Below, piece after piece: positions 8,708 through 18,879 of a stretch of 34,764 nucleotides of DNA. Position 1 is the stretch's first letter, and each line of letters opens with the position of its first letter. A program made the position numbers and the translations under genes. The DNA comes from Bacilli bacterium. Its GTDB lineage: Bacteria; Bacillota_I; Bacilli_A; RF39; UBA660. Below the pieces are notes generated by a model. It was not told the origin of the DNA. It saw nothing but the letters and a program-made list of their open reading frames with translations, and did not search any database. The DNA lies in assembly GCA_017887885.1 (NCBI GenBank), contig JAGHHB010000024.1, forward strand, positions 1 to 34,764, written 5' to 3'.

Positions 8708-8805
8708 ATGCCAAAGACAGTAAGGGCTATTTAGCTTGAAAATCTTACCGAGGAATATGAAGATAGTTTTTATCCCTCGATAAGAGGGGTTTTATTTTGG
8801 TATAG
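8708..8805 (+). ncRNA. L10 ribosomal protein leader (rplJ autoregulatory leader)
   Basis: ccaaagacagtaag ... cttaccgagga core typical of the Firmicutes L10 leader, upstream of rplJ. Confidence 0.8.
8773..8797 (+). terminator. Attenuator terminator within L10 leader
   Basis: ccctc-gataa-gagggg-ttttatttt; ccctcg can alternatively pair with the upstream cgagga. Confidence 0.7.
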
Positions 8806-8819
8806 GAAAGGATGATACT

Positions 8820-9314
8820 ATGGCAAATGAAAAAATTCTTGCAAAAAAGAATGAAGTAGTCGATGAGATTAAAAATAGTTTTGAAAATGCTAAATCAGTA
8901 GTTATTTTTGATCCTAGGGGCCTTAATGTTGCTGAAGTTACTGAACTTAGAAGAGCACTTAGAGATGCATCATCATCATATAAAGTATATAAAAATACTT
9001 TAGCTAAAAGAGCTGTTGATAGTTTGAATATTAAATTAGATGATTACTTAAAGGGACCTACTGCAATTAGCTTTTCTGATGACGAACTTGCACCAATTAG
9101 AATTGTTAGTGATTTTGCTAAAAAACATGGTGCTCTTGAATTGAAAGCGGGGATTGTAGAAGGAAAAGTAGTTGGTGCTGATAGTTTAGCAGAATATGCC
9201 TCTATTCCATCTAGAGAAGGACTTCTTACTATGTTGGCATCAGGTCTTATGGGTACTGTTAAAGATTTAGCAATTTGTTTAGATTTATATGCTAAACAAA
9301 AAGAAGAAAATTAA
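8820..9314 (+). CDS. rplJ: 50S ribosomal protein L10
   Basis: KNEVVDEIKNSFENAKSVVIFDPRGLNVAEVTELRRALRDASSSYKVYKNTL. Confidence 0.96.
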   Translation: MANEKILAKKNEVVDEIKNSFENAKSVVIFDPRGLNVAEVTELRRALRDASSSYKVYKNTLAKRAVDSLNIKLDDYLKGPTAISFSDDELAPIRIVSDFAKKHGALELKAGIVEGKVVGADSLAEYASIPSREGLLTMLASGLMGTVKDLAICLDLYAKQKEEN

Positions 9315-9354
9315 TGTTATAAATTAAATAATTTAAGAAAGGAAGGAAAAATAT

Positions 9355-9720
9355 ATGGCTAAATTAACTAGAGAAGAATTTATTAAATCATTAAATGAAA
9401 TGTCTATTCTTGAAATTAAAGAATTAGTTGACGCAATGAAGGAGGAGTACGGTGTAGATCCATCAGCAGTAGCTGTTGCAGGACCTGCTCAAGCTGTCGT
9501 AGAAGAGGGCCCATCAAAAGTTAATGTGGTACTTACTGCTGCAGGAGCTAATAAAATTGCCGTTATTAAAATTGTTAGAGAGTTAACTGGACTTGGTTTA
9601 AAAGAAGCTAAAGATATTGCAGATAATGGTGGAAATGTTAAAGAAGGTATTGACAAAGAAGAAGCTGAAAAAATTAAAGCTCAATTTGAAGAAGCCGGAG
9701 CAACTGTTGAACTTAAATAG
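9355..9720 (+). CDS. rplL: 50S ribosomal protein L7/L12
   Basis: [36 protein letters not shown]...AGATVELK. Confidence 0.98.
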   Translation: MAKLTREEFIKSLNEMSILEIKELVDAMKEEYGVDPSAVAVAGPAQAVVEEGPSKVNVVLTAAGANKIAVIKIVRELTGLGLKEAKDIADNGGNVKEGIDKEEAEKIKAQFEEAGATVELK

Positions 9721-9777
9721 TTAAACTAGTAAAAAGCATTTTATATTAATAAAATTGCATGCTTAAAATAAAATGTA

Positions 9778-9826
9778 ACCTATAAGGATGACACTTGAAA
9801 AAGTGTGCTACTTTATAGGTTTTTAT
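9778..9826 (+). terminator. Terminator after rplL
   Basis: acctataa...acacttgaaaaagtgt...ttataggtttttatt nested hairpin + T tract. Confidence 0.7.
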
Positions 9827-9969
9827 TTATATATTTATCGATAGATATTTGTTGAAAAAAATACTAATTTTTCATGTATTATATCGTTAAGATTATATTT
9901 TATGTGTCGAAAATATTTTATAGTAATTGCAACATCATAAAAAAATAATAAAAAAACTTAAAATTTTAA

Positions 9970-9998
9970 TTGACTTATTTGGAAAATCCTGATAGAAT
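9970..9998 (+). promoter_or_regulatory. Sigma-A-type promoter for rpoBC
   Basis: TTGACT - 17 bp - TAGAAT upstream of rpoB. Confidence 0.6.
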
Positions 9999-10067
9999 TA
10001 TATATTGGTAACACATCTTTTTATGTGGCTGATTTTATAAAATCTAGATATAGGGGTGAAATAATTA

Positions 10068-13000
10068 ATGGCTTATAAATTAAAGCAAAGTGGCGATTAT
10101 AGAAAAAGAAGAAATTTTTCTATGATTAAAAATTCACTAGCAATTAGTGATTTACTAGAAGTGCAAACTGATTCATACAAATGGTTTGTTACAGAAGGGG
10201 TTAAGGAAGTTTTTGAAACATTTTCACCTATTGAGAGTTTTTCTGGTAGTTTGTCTTTAGAATTTGGTGAATATGAATTTGGTACTCCTAGATATTCTAT
10301 TAAAGAATGTAAAGATAGACAGATTACTTATGCTGCTCCTTTAAAGGTTCAGACTAGATTATTTAACAACGAAACTGGGGAAGTTAAAGAACAAGAAATA
10401 TTCTTAGGAGATATGCCTTTAATGACAGAAAGTGGTACGTTTATTATTAATGGTGCCGAAAGGGTTGTAGTGTCACAACTTGTAAGATCACCTAGTGTTT
10501 ATTTCTCAAAAGAAATTGATAAAAATGGTAAACCTGTTTTTGCTTCAAAAGTTATACCTTCGCGTGGGACATGGCTCGAATACGAGACTGATGCTAAAGA
10601 TGTTGTCTATGTTAGAATTGATCGTAATAGAAAAGTGCCAATGACTACTCTTTTAAGAGCTGTTGGTGTATCTTCTGATGAAGACATTTTATCTTTATTT
10701 GACGACGATTTTTATTTAAAAAATACAATAGAGAAGGATTCTACGCATAATACTGATGAAGCTCTTATCGAGATATATGAAAAATTAAGACCTGGAGAAC
10801 CTACAACTTTAGACAGTTCCAAGAATCAGCTAATTACACGTTTCTTTGATGATTTTCATTATGATTTGGCTAAAGTTGGCCGCTATAAATTTAATAAAAA
10901 ATTAAATGTTAGAGATAGACTTTTGGGTAATAGAATTGCAGAAGATATTGTTATTAATGGCGAGAAGAAAATTGATAGTGGTACGTTAATTAATAAAGAA
11001 GTTTATGAAGAGTTATGTACTTATTTAGATGAGGGTTATGGTTTGACTGAATGTAAAGTTAATGATGACCTTACTATTAATGCAGGAACAGACAAACATA
11101 ATAAAGTTCAAATTATTCATTTATATTCTAATATTGATGAGCAAAAAGTTGTCAAGGTAATAGGTAATGATCCTAATTGTGATATTATGAATTTGACAAT
11201 ATCTGATTTTTATGCGACTGTCAGTTATTATTTGAATTTAAATGATGGAATTGGAAAAGATGATGAGATTGATCATCTAGGTAATAGAAGAGTTAAACAA
11301 GTTGGTGAACTTCTTCAAAATCAATTTAAAATAGGCATAAGTCGCATGGAAAGAGTTATTAGGGAGAGAATGACAACGCAGGATATAGAGACAGTGACTC
11401 CTAAAACTCTAATAAATATAAGACCGGTAACAGCAGTTATTAAAGAATTTTTTGGTAGTAGCCAACTATCACAGTTTATGGAACAAACCAATCCAATAGC
11501 TGAACTAACTCACAAAAGAAGACTTTCTGCGTTAGGACCTGGTGGTTTATCACGTGATAGAGCGGGTATTGAAGTAAGAGATGTCAACTCGTCACATTAT
11601 GGTCGTATTTGTCCTATTGAATCGCCAGAAGGAGCTAATATAGGTCTTATTACTTCACTTGCTAGTTATGCTAAAATTAATGAATATGGCTTTATTCAGA
11701 CGCCATATCGTAAAGTTGTTAATAGTTGCTTAACTGAAGAAGTAGTATATTTAACTGCTGACGAGGAAGAAGATTATTATATTTCACAAGCTACAGTTAA
11801 TGTTGATGATGATAATCGAATTACTGATAGTATAGTAGCGGGCAGATACAAGGGAGAAAATGTTTTAGTATCTCCAGAGAAAATTGATTATATTGATGTA
11901 TCGCCTCAACAAGTGGTATCAGTAACAACTAGCTTGATTCCTTTCTTGGAACATGATGATGCTACCCGTGCTCTTATGGGAGCTAACATGCAAAGACAAG
12001 CCCTTCCACTATTGGCAACAGAAGCTCCATTTGTGGGAACTGGGGCTGAATATATTGCTGCTCGTGATAGTGGTTCTGTAGTGGTTGCTAAAGCTGACGG
12101 TATTGTTAGTTATGTTGATTCGAAAAAAATTATTGTTAAAAATGCTAAGGGAGAAGATATTTACTATTTAGCCTCTTTTGAAAGATCGAACAATGGGGGC
12201 ACATTTAATCATAGACCAATTGTTCGAGTTGATGATAAAATTAAAAAGGGACAAATTATTGCCGATGGCCCTAGTACAGATATGGGAGAGCTTGCACTTG
12301 GTAAAAATGTAGTTGTAGCATTTACAACATTTAATGGGTATAATTACGAAGATGCAGTTATAATGAATGAACGTTTAGTTAGAGATGACGTATATACTTC
12401 TCTTCATATAGAAGATTATGAGGTTCAGTGTCGTGATACGAAATTAGGCCCTGAAGAAATTACGAGAGATATTCCTAATGTTGGTGAAGAAGCTCGAAAG
12501 AATTTAGACGAAAATGGTATTGTTAAGATTGGTACAGAAGTTCATGAAGGAGATATTTTAGTCGGAAAAGTTACACCTAAAGGAATGGCTGATTTAACTA
12601 GCGAAGAGAAACTTTTACATGCTATTTTTGGTGAAAAAACGAGAGAAGTTAGAAATTCATCACTTGTTGTTCCTCATGGTGGTGACGGGATCGTTCATGA
12701 TATAAAAGTTTATACTAAAGAAGATAATGATGATTTACCAAGTGGTGTAAGTATGGTTGTCAGAGTTTATATTATCCAGAAAAGAAAAATTTCTGTCGGT
12801 GATAAAATGAGTGGTCGACATGGTAATAAGGGTGTTATTTCACTTATTTTACCTAGTGAAGATATGCCATTTTTACCTGATGGTACTCCTGTCGATATAA
12901 TGCTTAACCCTCAAGGTGTTCCTTCAAGAATGAACATTGGACAGATCCTTGAACTTCATCTTGGTATGGCCGCAAAGAAATTAGGAATACATTTTGCTAC

Positions 13001-13667
13001 TCCCGTTCTCGATGGAGCTAAAAGAGATGATATAACTGAGATGATGAAAGAAGCTGGAATGGACGAAGATGGGAAGACAGTTTTATACGATGGTCGAACT
13101 GGCGAACCATTTGATAGCAGAATATCTGTTGGTGTCATGTATATGATTAAATTACATCATATGGTTGATGATAAGCTTCACGCAAGAGCAACTGGCCCTT
13201 ATTCACTGGTAACACAACAGCCACTTGGTGGTAAAGCTCAATTCGGTGGACAAAGATTTGGAGAAATGGAAGTCTGGGCGTTAGAAGCTTATGGTGCTTC
13301 GCATGTATTACAAGAAATTCTTACTTATAAATCTGATGATGTTGTAGGTAGAGTAAAAGTCTATGAAGCTTTAGTAAAAGGACAGCCCCTTCCTAAACCA
13401 GGTATTCCTGAAGCCTTTAGAGTTCTTATTAAAGAGTTTCAAGCTTTAGGTTTGGATATATCAGTTATTAATAATGACGATGATGTTCTTGGCTTTGATG
13501 AACTTGAAAAAACTGTTCAGGAAGAGGAAACACCAATTGCTGAAGAAATTTCGAATAAAGAAGATTTATTTAAAGGTTATACTGATGAGGATTTTGAAGA
13601 AGAAAGTTTTGATGATGAGACGATCGATGATTTTGACGATGATCTTGAGGAAGGAGATGATTTCTAA
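10068..13667 (+). CDS. rpoB: DNA-directed RNA polymerase subunit beta
   Basis: Full-length 1199 aa: [61 protein letters not shown]; acidic C-terminal tail. Confidence 0.99.
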   Translation: MAYKLKQSGDYRKRRNFSMIKNSLAISDLLEVQTDSYKWFVTEGVKEVFETFSPIESFSGSLSLEFGEYEFGTPRYSIKECKDRQITYAAPLKVQTRLFNNETGEVKEQEIFLGDMPLMTESGTFIINGAERVVVSQLVRSPSVYFSKEIDKNGKPVFASKVIPSRGTWLEYETDAKDVVYVRIDRNRKVPMTTLLRAVGVSSDEDILSLFDDDFYLKNTIEKDSTHNTDEALIEIYEKLRPGEPTTLDSSKNQLITRFFDDFHYDLAKVGRYKFNKKLNVRDRLLGNRIAEDIVINGEKKIDSGTLINKEVYEELCTYLDEGYGLTECKVNDDLTINAGTDKHNKVQIIHLYSNIDEQKVVKVIGNDPNCDIMNLTISDFYATVSYYLNLNDGIGKDDEIDHLGNRRVKQVGELLQNQFKIGISRMERVIRERMTTQDIETVTPKTLINIRPVTAVIKEFFGSSQLSQFMEQTNPIAELTHKRRLSALGPGGLSRDRAGIEVRDVNSSHYGRICPIESPEGANIGLITSLASYAKINEYGFIQTPYRKVVNSCLTEEVVYLTADEEEDYYISQATVNVDDDNRITDSIVAGRYKGENVLVSPEKIDYIDVSPQQVVSVTTSLIPFLEHDDATRALMGANMQRQALPLLATEAPFVGTGAEYIAARDSGSVVVAKADGIVSYVDSKKIIVKNAKGEDIYYLASFERSNNGGTFNHRPIVRVDDKIKKGQIIADGPSTDMGELALGKNVVVAFTTFNGYNYEDAVIMNERLVRDDVYTSLHIEDYEVQCRDTKLGPEEITRDIPNVGEEARKNLDENGIVKIGTEVHEGDILVGKVTPKGMADLTSEEKLLHAIFGEKTREVRNSSLVVPHGGDGIVHDIKVYTKEDNDDLPSGVSMVVRVYIIQKRKISVGDKMSGRHGNKGVISLILPSEDMPFLPDGTPVDIMLNPQGVPSRMNIGQILELHLGMAAKKLGIHFATPVLDGAKRDDITEMMKEAGMDEDGKTVLYDGRTGEPFDSRISVGVMYMIKLHHMVDDKLHARATGPYSLVTQQPLGGKAQFGGQRFGEMEVWALEAYGASHVLQEILTYKSDDVVGRVKVYEALVKGQPLPKPGIPEAFRVLIKEFQALGLDISVINNDDDVLGFDELEKTVQEEETPIAEEISNKEDLFKGYTDEDFEEESFDDETIDDFDDDLEEGDDF

Positions 13668-16600
13668 TGTTAGAAGCTAATGATTTTAAAGCTTTGAAGA
13701 TAGGAATTGCTTCGCCTGAAAGAATTAGATCTTGGTCTTATGGTGAGGTATTAAAGCCTGAAACTATTAATTATAGAACATTAAAGCCTGAAAGAGATGG
13801 TCTCTTTTGCGAAAAAATATTTGGACCAACAAGAGATTATGAATGTTCTTGTGGCAAATATAAGAGACTTAGATATAAGAATATTATTTGTGATAGATGT
13901 GGTGTAGAAGTTACTAAATCTTCAGTTAGAAGAGAAAGAATGGGGCATATTGAGCTTGCAACTCCGGTAAGTCATATTTGGTATGTTAAGGGAATTCCTT
14001 CTTATATTGGACTTTGTCTTGATATGTCACCAAGAGATTTAGAAGAAGTTATATATTTTGTATCTTATGTTGTTTTAGATCCTGGAGCTACTACTTTGAT
14101 TAAAAAGCAAACGTTGTCTGATAAAGAATATCGGGCTTATTATGAGAAATATGGCAATGCTTTTAGAGTAGGTATGGGAGCAGAAGCGATTAAAGAACTA
14201 CTTTCAGAAGTTGATGTAAATAAAGAATTGGCAGAAATACAGAAAGAGTTAGATGGAGCAACAGGACAAAAACGTACGAGACTTGTCAAAAGATTAGATG
14301 TTATTAATTCTTTTGCTCAATCTGGTAATAAACCTGAATGGATGATCATTGAAGCTCTTCCTGTTATACCACCGGAGTTAAGACCTATGATTCAACTGGA
14401 TGGTGGTAGATTTGCCACTTCGGATTTAAACGACTTATACCGAAGGGTTATTAACAGAAATAATCGATTAAAAAAATTAATAGAGCTTGGTGCACCTTCA
14501 ATTATTATTCAAAATGAGAAGAGAATGCTTCAAGAAGCAGTTGATGCTTTATTTGATAATGGACGACGTGGTAGAAGTGTAACTGGTGCAGGTAATAGGG
14601 CCCTTAAAAGCTTATCTTCAATGCTTAAAAGTAAGCAAGGAAGATTTAGACAAAACCTTCTTGGTAAAAGAGTTGACTATTCAGGAAGAAGTGTTATTGT
14701 AGTTGGCCCAGATTTGAAAATGTATCAATGCGGTATTCCCAAAGAAATGGCTTTAGAACTATTTAAGCCACATGTAATTCATGGTCTTACGGAGAGAGGC
14801 CTTGCTAATAATATCAAATCCGCAAAAAAAATGATCGATAATCAAGATCCTAAAGTGTGGGATGTTGTTGAAGAAGTTATTAAAGAGCATCCTGTAATGT
14901 TAAATAGAGCTCCTACTTTGCATAGACTTGGAATTCAAGCATTTGAACCGAAGTTAATTAGCGGACGAGCTATTAGACTTCATCCACTTGTGTGTACAGC
15001 TTTTAATGCTGACTTTGATGGTGACCAGATGGCAGTTCATGTACCACTATCGGAAGAAGCGAAAGCTGAAGCTAGAATTCTTATGCTTGGTGCTAATAAT
15101 ATTTTAAGTCCTAAAAATGGCGAACCAATTGTTACCCCATCACAAGATATGATTTTAGGTAATTATTATATTACAATGGAGAAAAATGGTTTGGATGGTG
15201 AAGGTAGGACTTTCAAGAATACTAACGAAGCTTTGATGGCTTATCAACGAAGAGAAATTAAACTCCAAACTAGAATTGCTATTCCTATAAATTCTTTTAA
15301 ATATAAAGTTTTTCTAGATAGTAGTAAAAATAAATATTTAATAACTACTGCTGGTAAAATTATATTTAATGAAATTTTACCTGATTCATTTCCTTATTTA
15401 TGTGAGCCTACTAGTGAAAATATTGAGGGAATAACTCCTAGTAAATATTTTGTAGAATATGGTGAAAATATTAAAGAGAAGATTAAAGAAATACCTATTC
15501 CTTCACCATTTAATAAGAGTGCTCTTGAAAAAATTATTGCTCAAATGTTTAAGAGATATAAAACGACAGAAACGTCTATATTTTTGGATAAGCTAAAGGA
15601 TTTGGGATTTAAGTATTCAACTTTCTCGGGTATTACTATTGCAGTTTCTGATGTTGTGACTAGTAAGAATAAAAAAGCAATTATTGAAAAATCTAACGAA
15701 GCAATTAAGAAGGTTAATAAACAATTCCAGAGAGGTCTTATTACGGATAGGGAAAGATTAGAGTTAGTAATAGATATTTGGACTAAAGCCAAAGAGGAAA
15801 TTCAGGATGAACTTCAGGGATATGCTAAAGAGTATATTGATAATCCTATTTTCCTTATGATGAATTCTAAAGCTAGGGGATCTATTTCGAACTTCGTACA
15901 GCTTGCTGGTATGCGTGGTCTTATGGCTAAACCTAATGGGGAAACTATCGAAATTCCAATTTTATCTTCTTTTAGTGATGGTTTGTCTGTATCAGAATTC
16001 TTCTTATCGACTCATAGTGCACGTAAAGGTAGTGCAGATACGGCTCTTAAGACAGCTGATTCAGGATATATGACAAGAAGACTTGTCGACGTTGCACAAG
16101 ATATTATTGTTAGAGAAGAAGATTGTAGCACTATACAGGGCGTTACAGTTAGTGCATTTATGGATGATAAGGATGGTATTATTGAACCATTGTATGATAG
16201 AATAGTTGGCAGATTTACTAACAAGAGGGTAATTAATCCCGAGACAAAAGAGACAATTATTGATAAAAATGAATATATTACAGAGCATATTGCCGATAAA
16301 ATTATTAAAGCAGGGATTACAGAAGTAGAAATTAGAACTGTTCTTACTTGTAAGACGGAACATGGTGTTTGTCAAAAGTGTTATGGAAAAAATTTAGCTA
16401 CTGGTAATTTGGTCGAAATTGGGGAAGCTGTTGGTATTATGGGAGCACAGTCTATTGGTGAACCAGGTACACAGCTTACGATGCGTACGTTCCATACTGG
16501 TGGAGTTGCTGGAGCCGATATTACACAGGGTCTTCCAAGAGTTGAAGAGTTATTTGAAGCTAGAATGCCTAAAGGAAAAGCAACTATTTCAGAAATTAGT

Positions 16601-17293
16601 GGAATTATTACAAAAATCGAGGATTCTGGCGGCAAATTTAAAGTTTTTGTTAAAAATGATAACGAAACGAGAGAACATATAACTTTATATGGTGCTAAAC
16701 TTAGAGTTGAAAAGGGTCAAAAAGTAGAGGCTGGCGAAAGACTTACTGAAGGATCTATTTCACCAAAAGAATTGCTCGCGGTAACTGATCCTAATACTGT
16801 TCAGCAGTATATTTTAAAAGAAGTACAGAAGGTATATCGCTCACAGGGTGTTGATATCAACGATAAACATGTTGAAATTATAGCTAGAAGAATGATTTCT
16901 AGAGTTAGAATAATGGATGGCGGTGATACTTTATTTATTCCTAGTACAACCGTATCATTACAAGAATTTACTAAAGGTAATAGAGATGTAATTATTCAGG
17001 GAAAGAAGCCCGCTATTGGACAGCCAATACTTCTTGGTATTACTAAAGCTTCACTGGAAACCGATTCTTTCTTATCAGCTGCTTCCTTCCAAGAAACAAC
17101 GCGTATTCTTACGGAAGCATCGGTTAAAGGTAAAGTTGATAAATTGCAGGGATTAAAAGAAAACGTTATTATTGGTAAATTAATTCCTGCGGGTACTGGA
17201 GCTAGAGAATATATGGATATTGGGTATTCTTTAGAACAAGAGTTTTATGATGAAGATGCTTCAGAAGCTTTGGAAGAGAAGTTTATGGATTAA
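13667..17293 (+). CDS. rpoC: DNA-directed RNA polymerase subunit beta'
   Basis: Full-length 1208 aa: [51 protein letters not shown]; start overlaps rpoB stop by 1 nt. Confidence 0.99.
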   Translation: MLEANDFKALKIGIASPERIRSWSYGEVLKPETINYRTLKPERDGLFCEKIFGPTRDYECSCGKYKRLRYKNIICDRCGVEVTKSSVRRERMGHIELATPVSHIWYVKGIPSYIGLCLDMSPRDLEEVIYFVSYVVLDPGATTLIKKQTLSDKEYRAYYEKYGNAFRVGMGAEAIKELLSEVDVNKELAEIQKELDGATGQKRTRLVKRLDVINSFAQSGNKPEWMIIEALPVIPPELRPMIQLDGGRFATSDLNDLYRRVINRNNRLKKLIELGAPSIIIQNEKRMLQEAVDALFDNGRRGRSVTGAGNRALKSLSSMLKSKQGRFRQNLLGKRVDYSGRSVIVVGPDLKMYQCGIPKEMALELFKPHVIHGLTERGLANNIKSAKKMIDNQDPKVWDVVEEVIKEHPVMLNRAPTLHRLGIQAFEPKLISGRAIRLHPLVCTAFNADFDGDQMAVHVPLSEEAKAEARILMLGANNILSPKNGEPIVTPSQDMILGNYYITMEKNGLDGEGRTFKNTNEALMAYQRREIKLQTRIAIPINSFKYKVFLDSSKNKYLITTAGKIIFNEILPDSFPYLCEPTSENIEGITPSKYFVEYGENIKEKIKEIPIPSPFNKSALEKIIAQMFKRYKTTETSIFLDKLKDLGFKYSTFSGITIAVSDVVTSKNKKAIIEKSNEAIKKVNKQFQRGLITDRERLELVIDIWTKAKEEIQDELQGYAKEYIDNPIFLMMNSKARGSISNFVQLAGMRGLMAKPNGETIEIPILSSFSDGLSVSEFFLSTHSARKGSADTALKTADSGYMTRRLVDVAQDIIVREEDCSTIQGVTVSAFMDDKDGIIEPLYDRIVGRFTNKRVINPETKETIIDKNEYITEHIADKIIKAGITEVEIRTVLTCKTEHGVCQKCYGKNLATGNLVEIGEAVGIMGAQSIGEPGTQLTMRTFHTGGVAGADITQGLPRVEELFEARMPKGKATISEISGIITKIEDSGGKFKVFVKNDNETREHITLYGAKLRVEKGQKVEAGERLTEGSISPKELLAVTDPNTVQQYILKEVQKVYRSQGVDINDKHVEIIARRMISRVRIMDGGDTLFIPSTTVSLQEFTKGNRDVIIQGKKPAIGQPILLGITKASLETDSFLSAASFQETTRILTEASVKGKVDKLQGLKENVIIGKLIPAGTGAREYMDIGYSLEQEFYDEDASEALEEKFMD

Positions 17294-17305
17294 CTATAAA
17301 ATAGT

Positions 17306-17353
17306 GACTCAAGTTATTTTGTTTAATATTATACAACTTGAGTCGCTTTTTTA
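17306..17353 (+). terminator. Terminator after rpoC
   Basis: gactcaagtt...aacttgagtc + gctttttta. Confidence 0.85.
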
Positions 17354-17493
17354 TACAGAAATATATTAGTCTATGTAACATAATAAATATTTTGCTTTTG
17401 TTGACAAATTTATATTTTTGCTCTATAATACATTACATATTAAATAAATAATTTAATTTTAATTGTTACAGATATATGCATAAGGAGATATTT

Positions 17494-18099
17494 ATGAAGA
17501 TCGAGAAATTAAATAAAGCTAATATAGAGCAATTTATTGAAGATTTGTCTTTAACTAGTATAAATGATCTAAAGAAAAATATTGATAAAGTTACATATTT
17601 TGGTATTAAGGATAATGATACCTTTGTTATGGGTTTTGAGACTTTAAGTGATGAAGATAAGATTGCTATTATTTTTATTCGTCATAAATTAAAAAAAGAT
17701 AGTATAAAAGCGTATGTAACTTTTTTGATAAATAGCTTATCTTATAGTAATCATTTAATTATTGATGTTTATGATTATGATTTGATAAATATATTTGATT
17801 GTTTATATAAGGTTAAAGAGATAACTGTTTCATTGAATAGTGATATTAGTAAAAATGTTATGAAAGAAAAAATGGTAGATATCGATATGAAAACGATTAG
17901 ATACTTTTCTTATCATGGTATATTTTACTGTAACTTGGTAAAACAAAATATTCAAGATAATACTATTATTTTAGCCCTTGATAGTTATTTTAGAGATTTT
18001 GTTTTTGACAATATTATTTTTACAATTTATGAGAAAAATGATGTTATATTTAAAGAGTTAGGATATAGTACTCTATATAAAAGTTATGTTATAAGTTAA
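17494..18099 (+). CDS. Hypothetical protein (about 201 aa; possibly a degenerate GNAT-like fold)
   Basis: AAGGAGA RBS before the Met at 17494; intact ORF; no confident family. Confidence 0.6.
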   Translation: MKIEKLNKANIEQFIEDLSLTSINDLKKNIDKVTYFGIKDNDTFVMGFETLSDEDKIAIIFIRHKLKKDSIKAYVTFLINSLSYSNHLIIDVYDYDLINIFDCLYKVKEITVSLNSDISKNVMKEKMVDIDMKTIRYFSYHGIFYCNLVKQNIQDNTIILALDSYFRDFVFDNIIFTIYEKNDVIFKELGYSTLYKSYVIS

Positions 18100-18164
18100 G
18101 TATATTGGTGTATTAAAAAGATACTTTAGTGTTGAAATTAAATTAATTGAAAGGAAAAAGAAAT

Positions 18165-18705
18165 ATGTTAGATCCAAAAAATATTTATAATATGATTACA
18201 GGATTATTTGCAGGTCCAGATGATCAAGATGCTATTGTAGTAGGACGTGGTATTTTTCCAGTAATGAAAATTGGTTTTCATGCAAAAAAAAATAGAGGAA
18301 GCTAGACCTATGATCGCTAATATTTTATATGAACTGGAGGCAAGTGAACATCCACTTATAGATCTAAAATATTTACTTACTAAAAAAACAGGCGAGGAAT
18401 GGAATCACCTTTTATCTATGGAAGATTTTCATGCGTTGGATCTTCTTCTAGCTTGTTCAGATGCCTGTGGTTTTATCTACAATAATGCTATGGTTACTAT
18501 GATGAATATTGCAGAATTGGGAGATGCTTCAATTTTGATCTCATCTCTGGGTAAGGCATTATTTAAAAGTAGTGAAGAATGGTTGACTTCGATAAGAGAA
18601 AATGTACTACATAAAATGTATTTTCCAGTGGATAAAGAAGCTATAAGAAAATTTGCATCTTCTAAATTAGAAGAAAAGCCTAAATCACAGAAAAGAAAAC
18701 CTTAA
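18165..18705 (+). pseudogene. Orphan protein gene split by a 1-nt frameshift at an A9 run (18284-18292)
   Basis: Frame 1 from the ATG at 18165 (MLDPKNIYNMITGLFAGPDDQDAIVVGRGIFPVMKIGFHAKKNRGS*) stops at 18303-18305; dropping one A restores ...GFHAKKIEEARPMIANILYELEAS... to 18705; AAAGGAAAAAG RBS before 18165. Confidence 0.75.
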
Positions 18706-18782
18706 GATTTGATCAATAAATTTTATAAATTACAGAGAGATATTTTGAGCATAATAAATGATTTAGATACATATTAAATATA

Positions 18783-18825
18783 AATAATCAGTTAATTATT
18801 AGTGTAATAACAGATTATTTTTTTT
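18783..18825 (+). terminator. Probable terminator upstream of the murD-murC ORF
   Basis: aataatc...gattattttttttt inverted repeat + T tract. Confidence 0.5.
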
Positions 18826-18879
18826 AATGAAAAATTTACTTATTTTTGAGGACGTGATATAATTATTACAGGTGATTGT

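Noticed and set aside
12956-13680. ORFs inside rpoB on both strands
   Set aside because: Shadow frames of rpoB; the 13474..13680 ORF is an artefact of the acidic GA-rich tail
15541-16682. Several ORFs overlapping rpoC
   Set aside because: Shadow ORFs of a highly conserved gene
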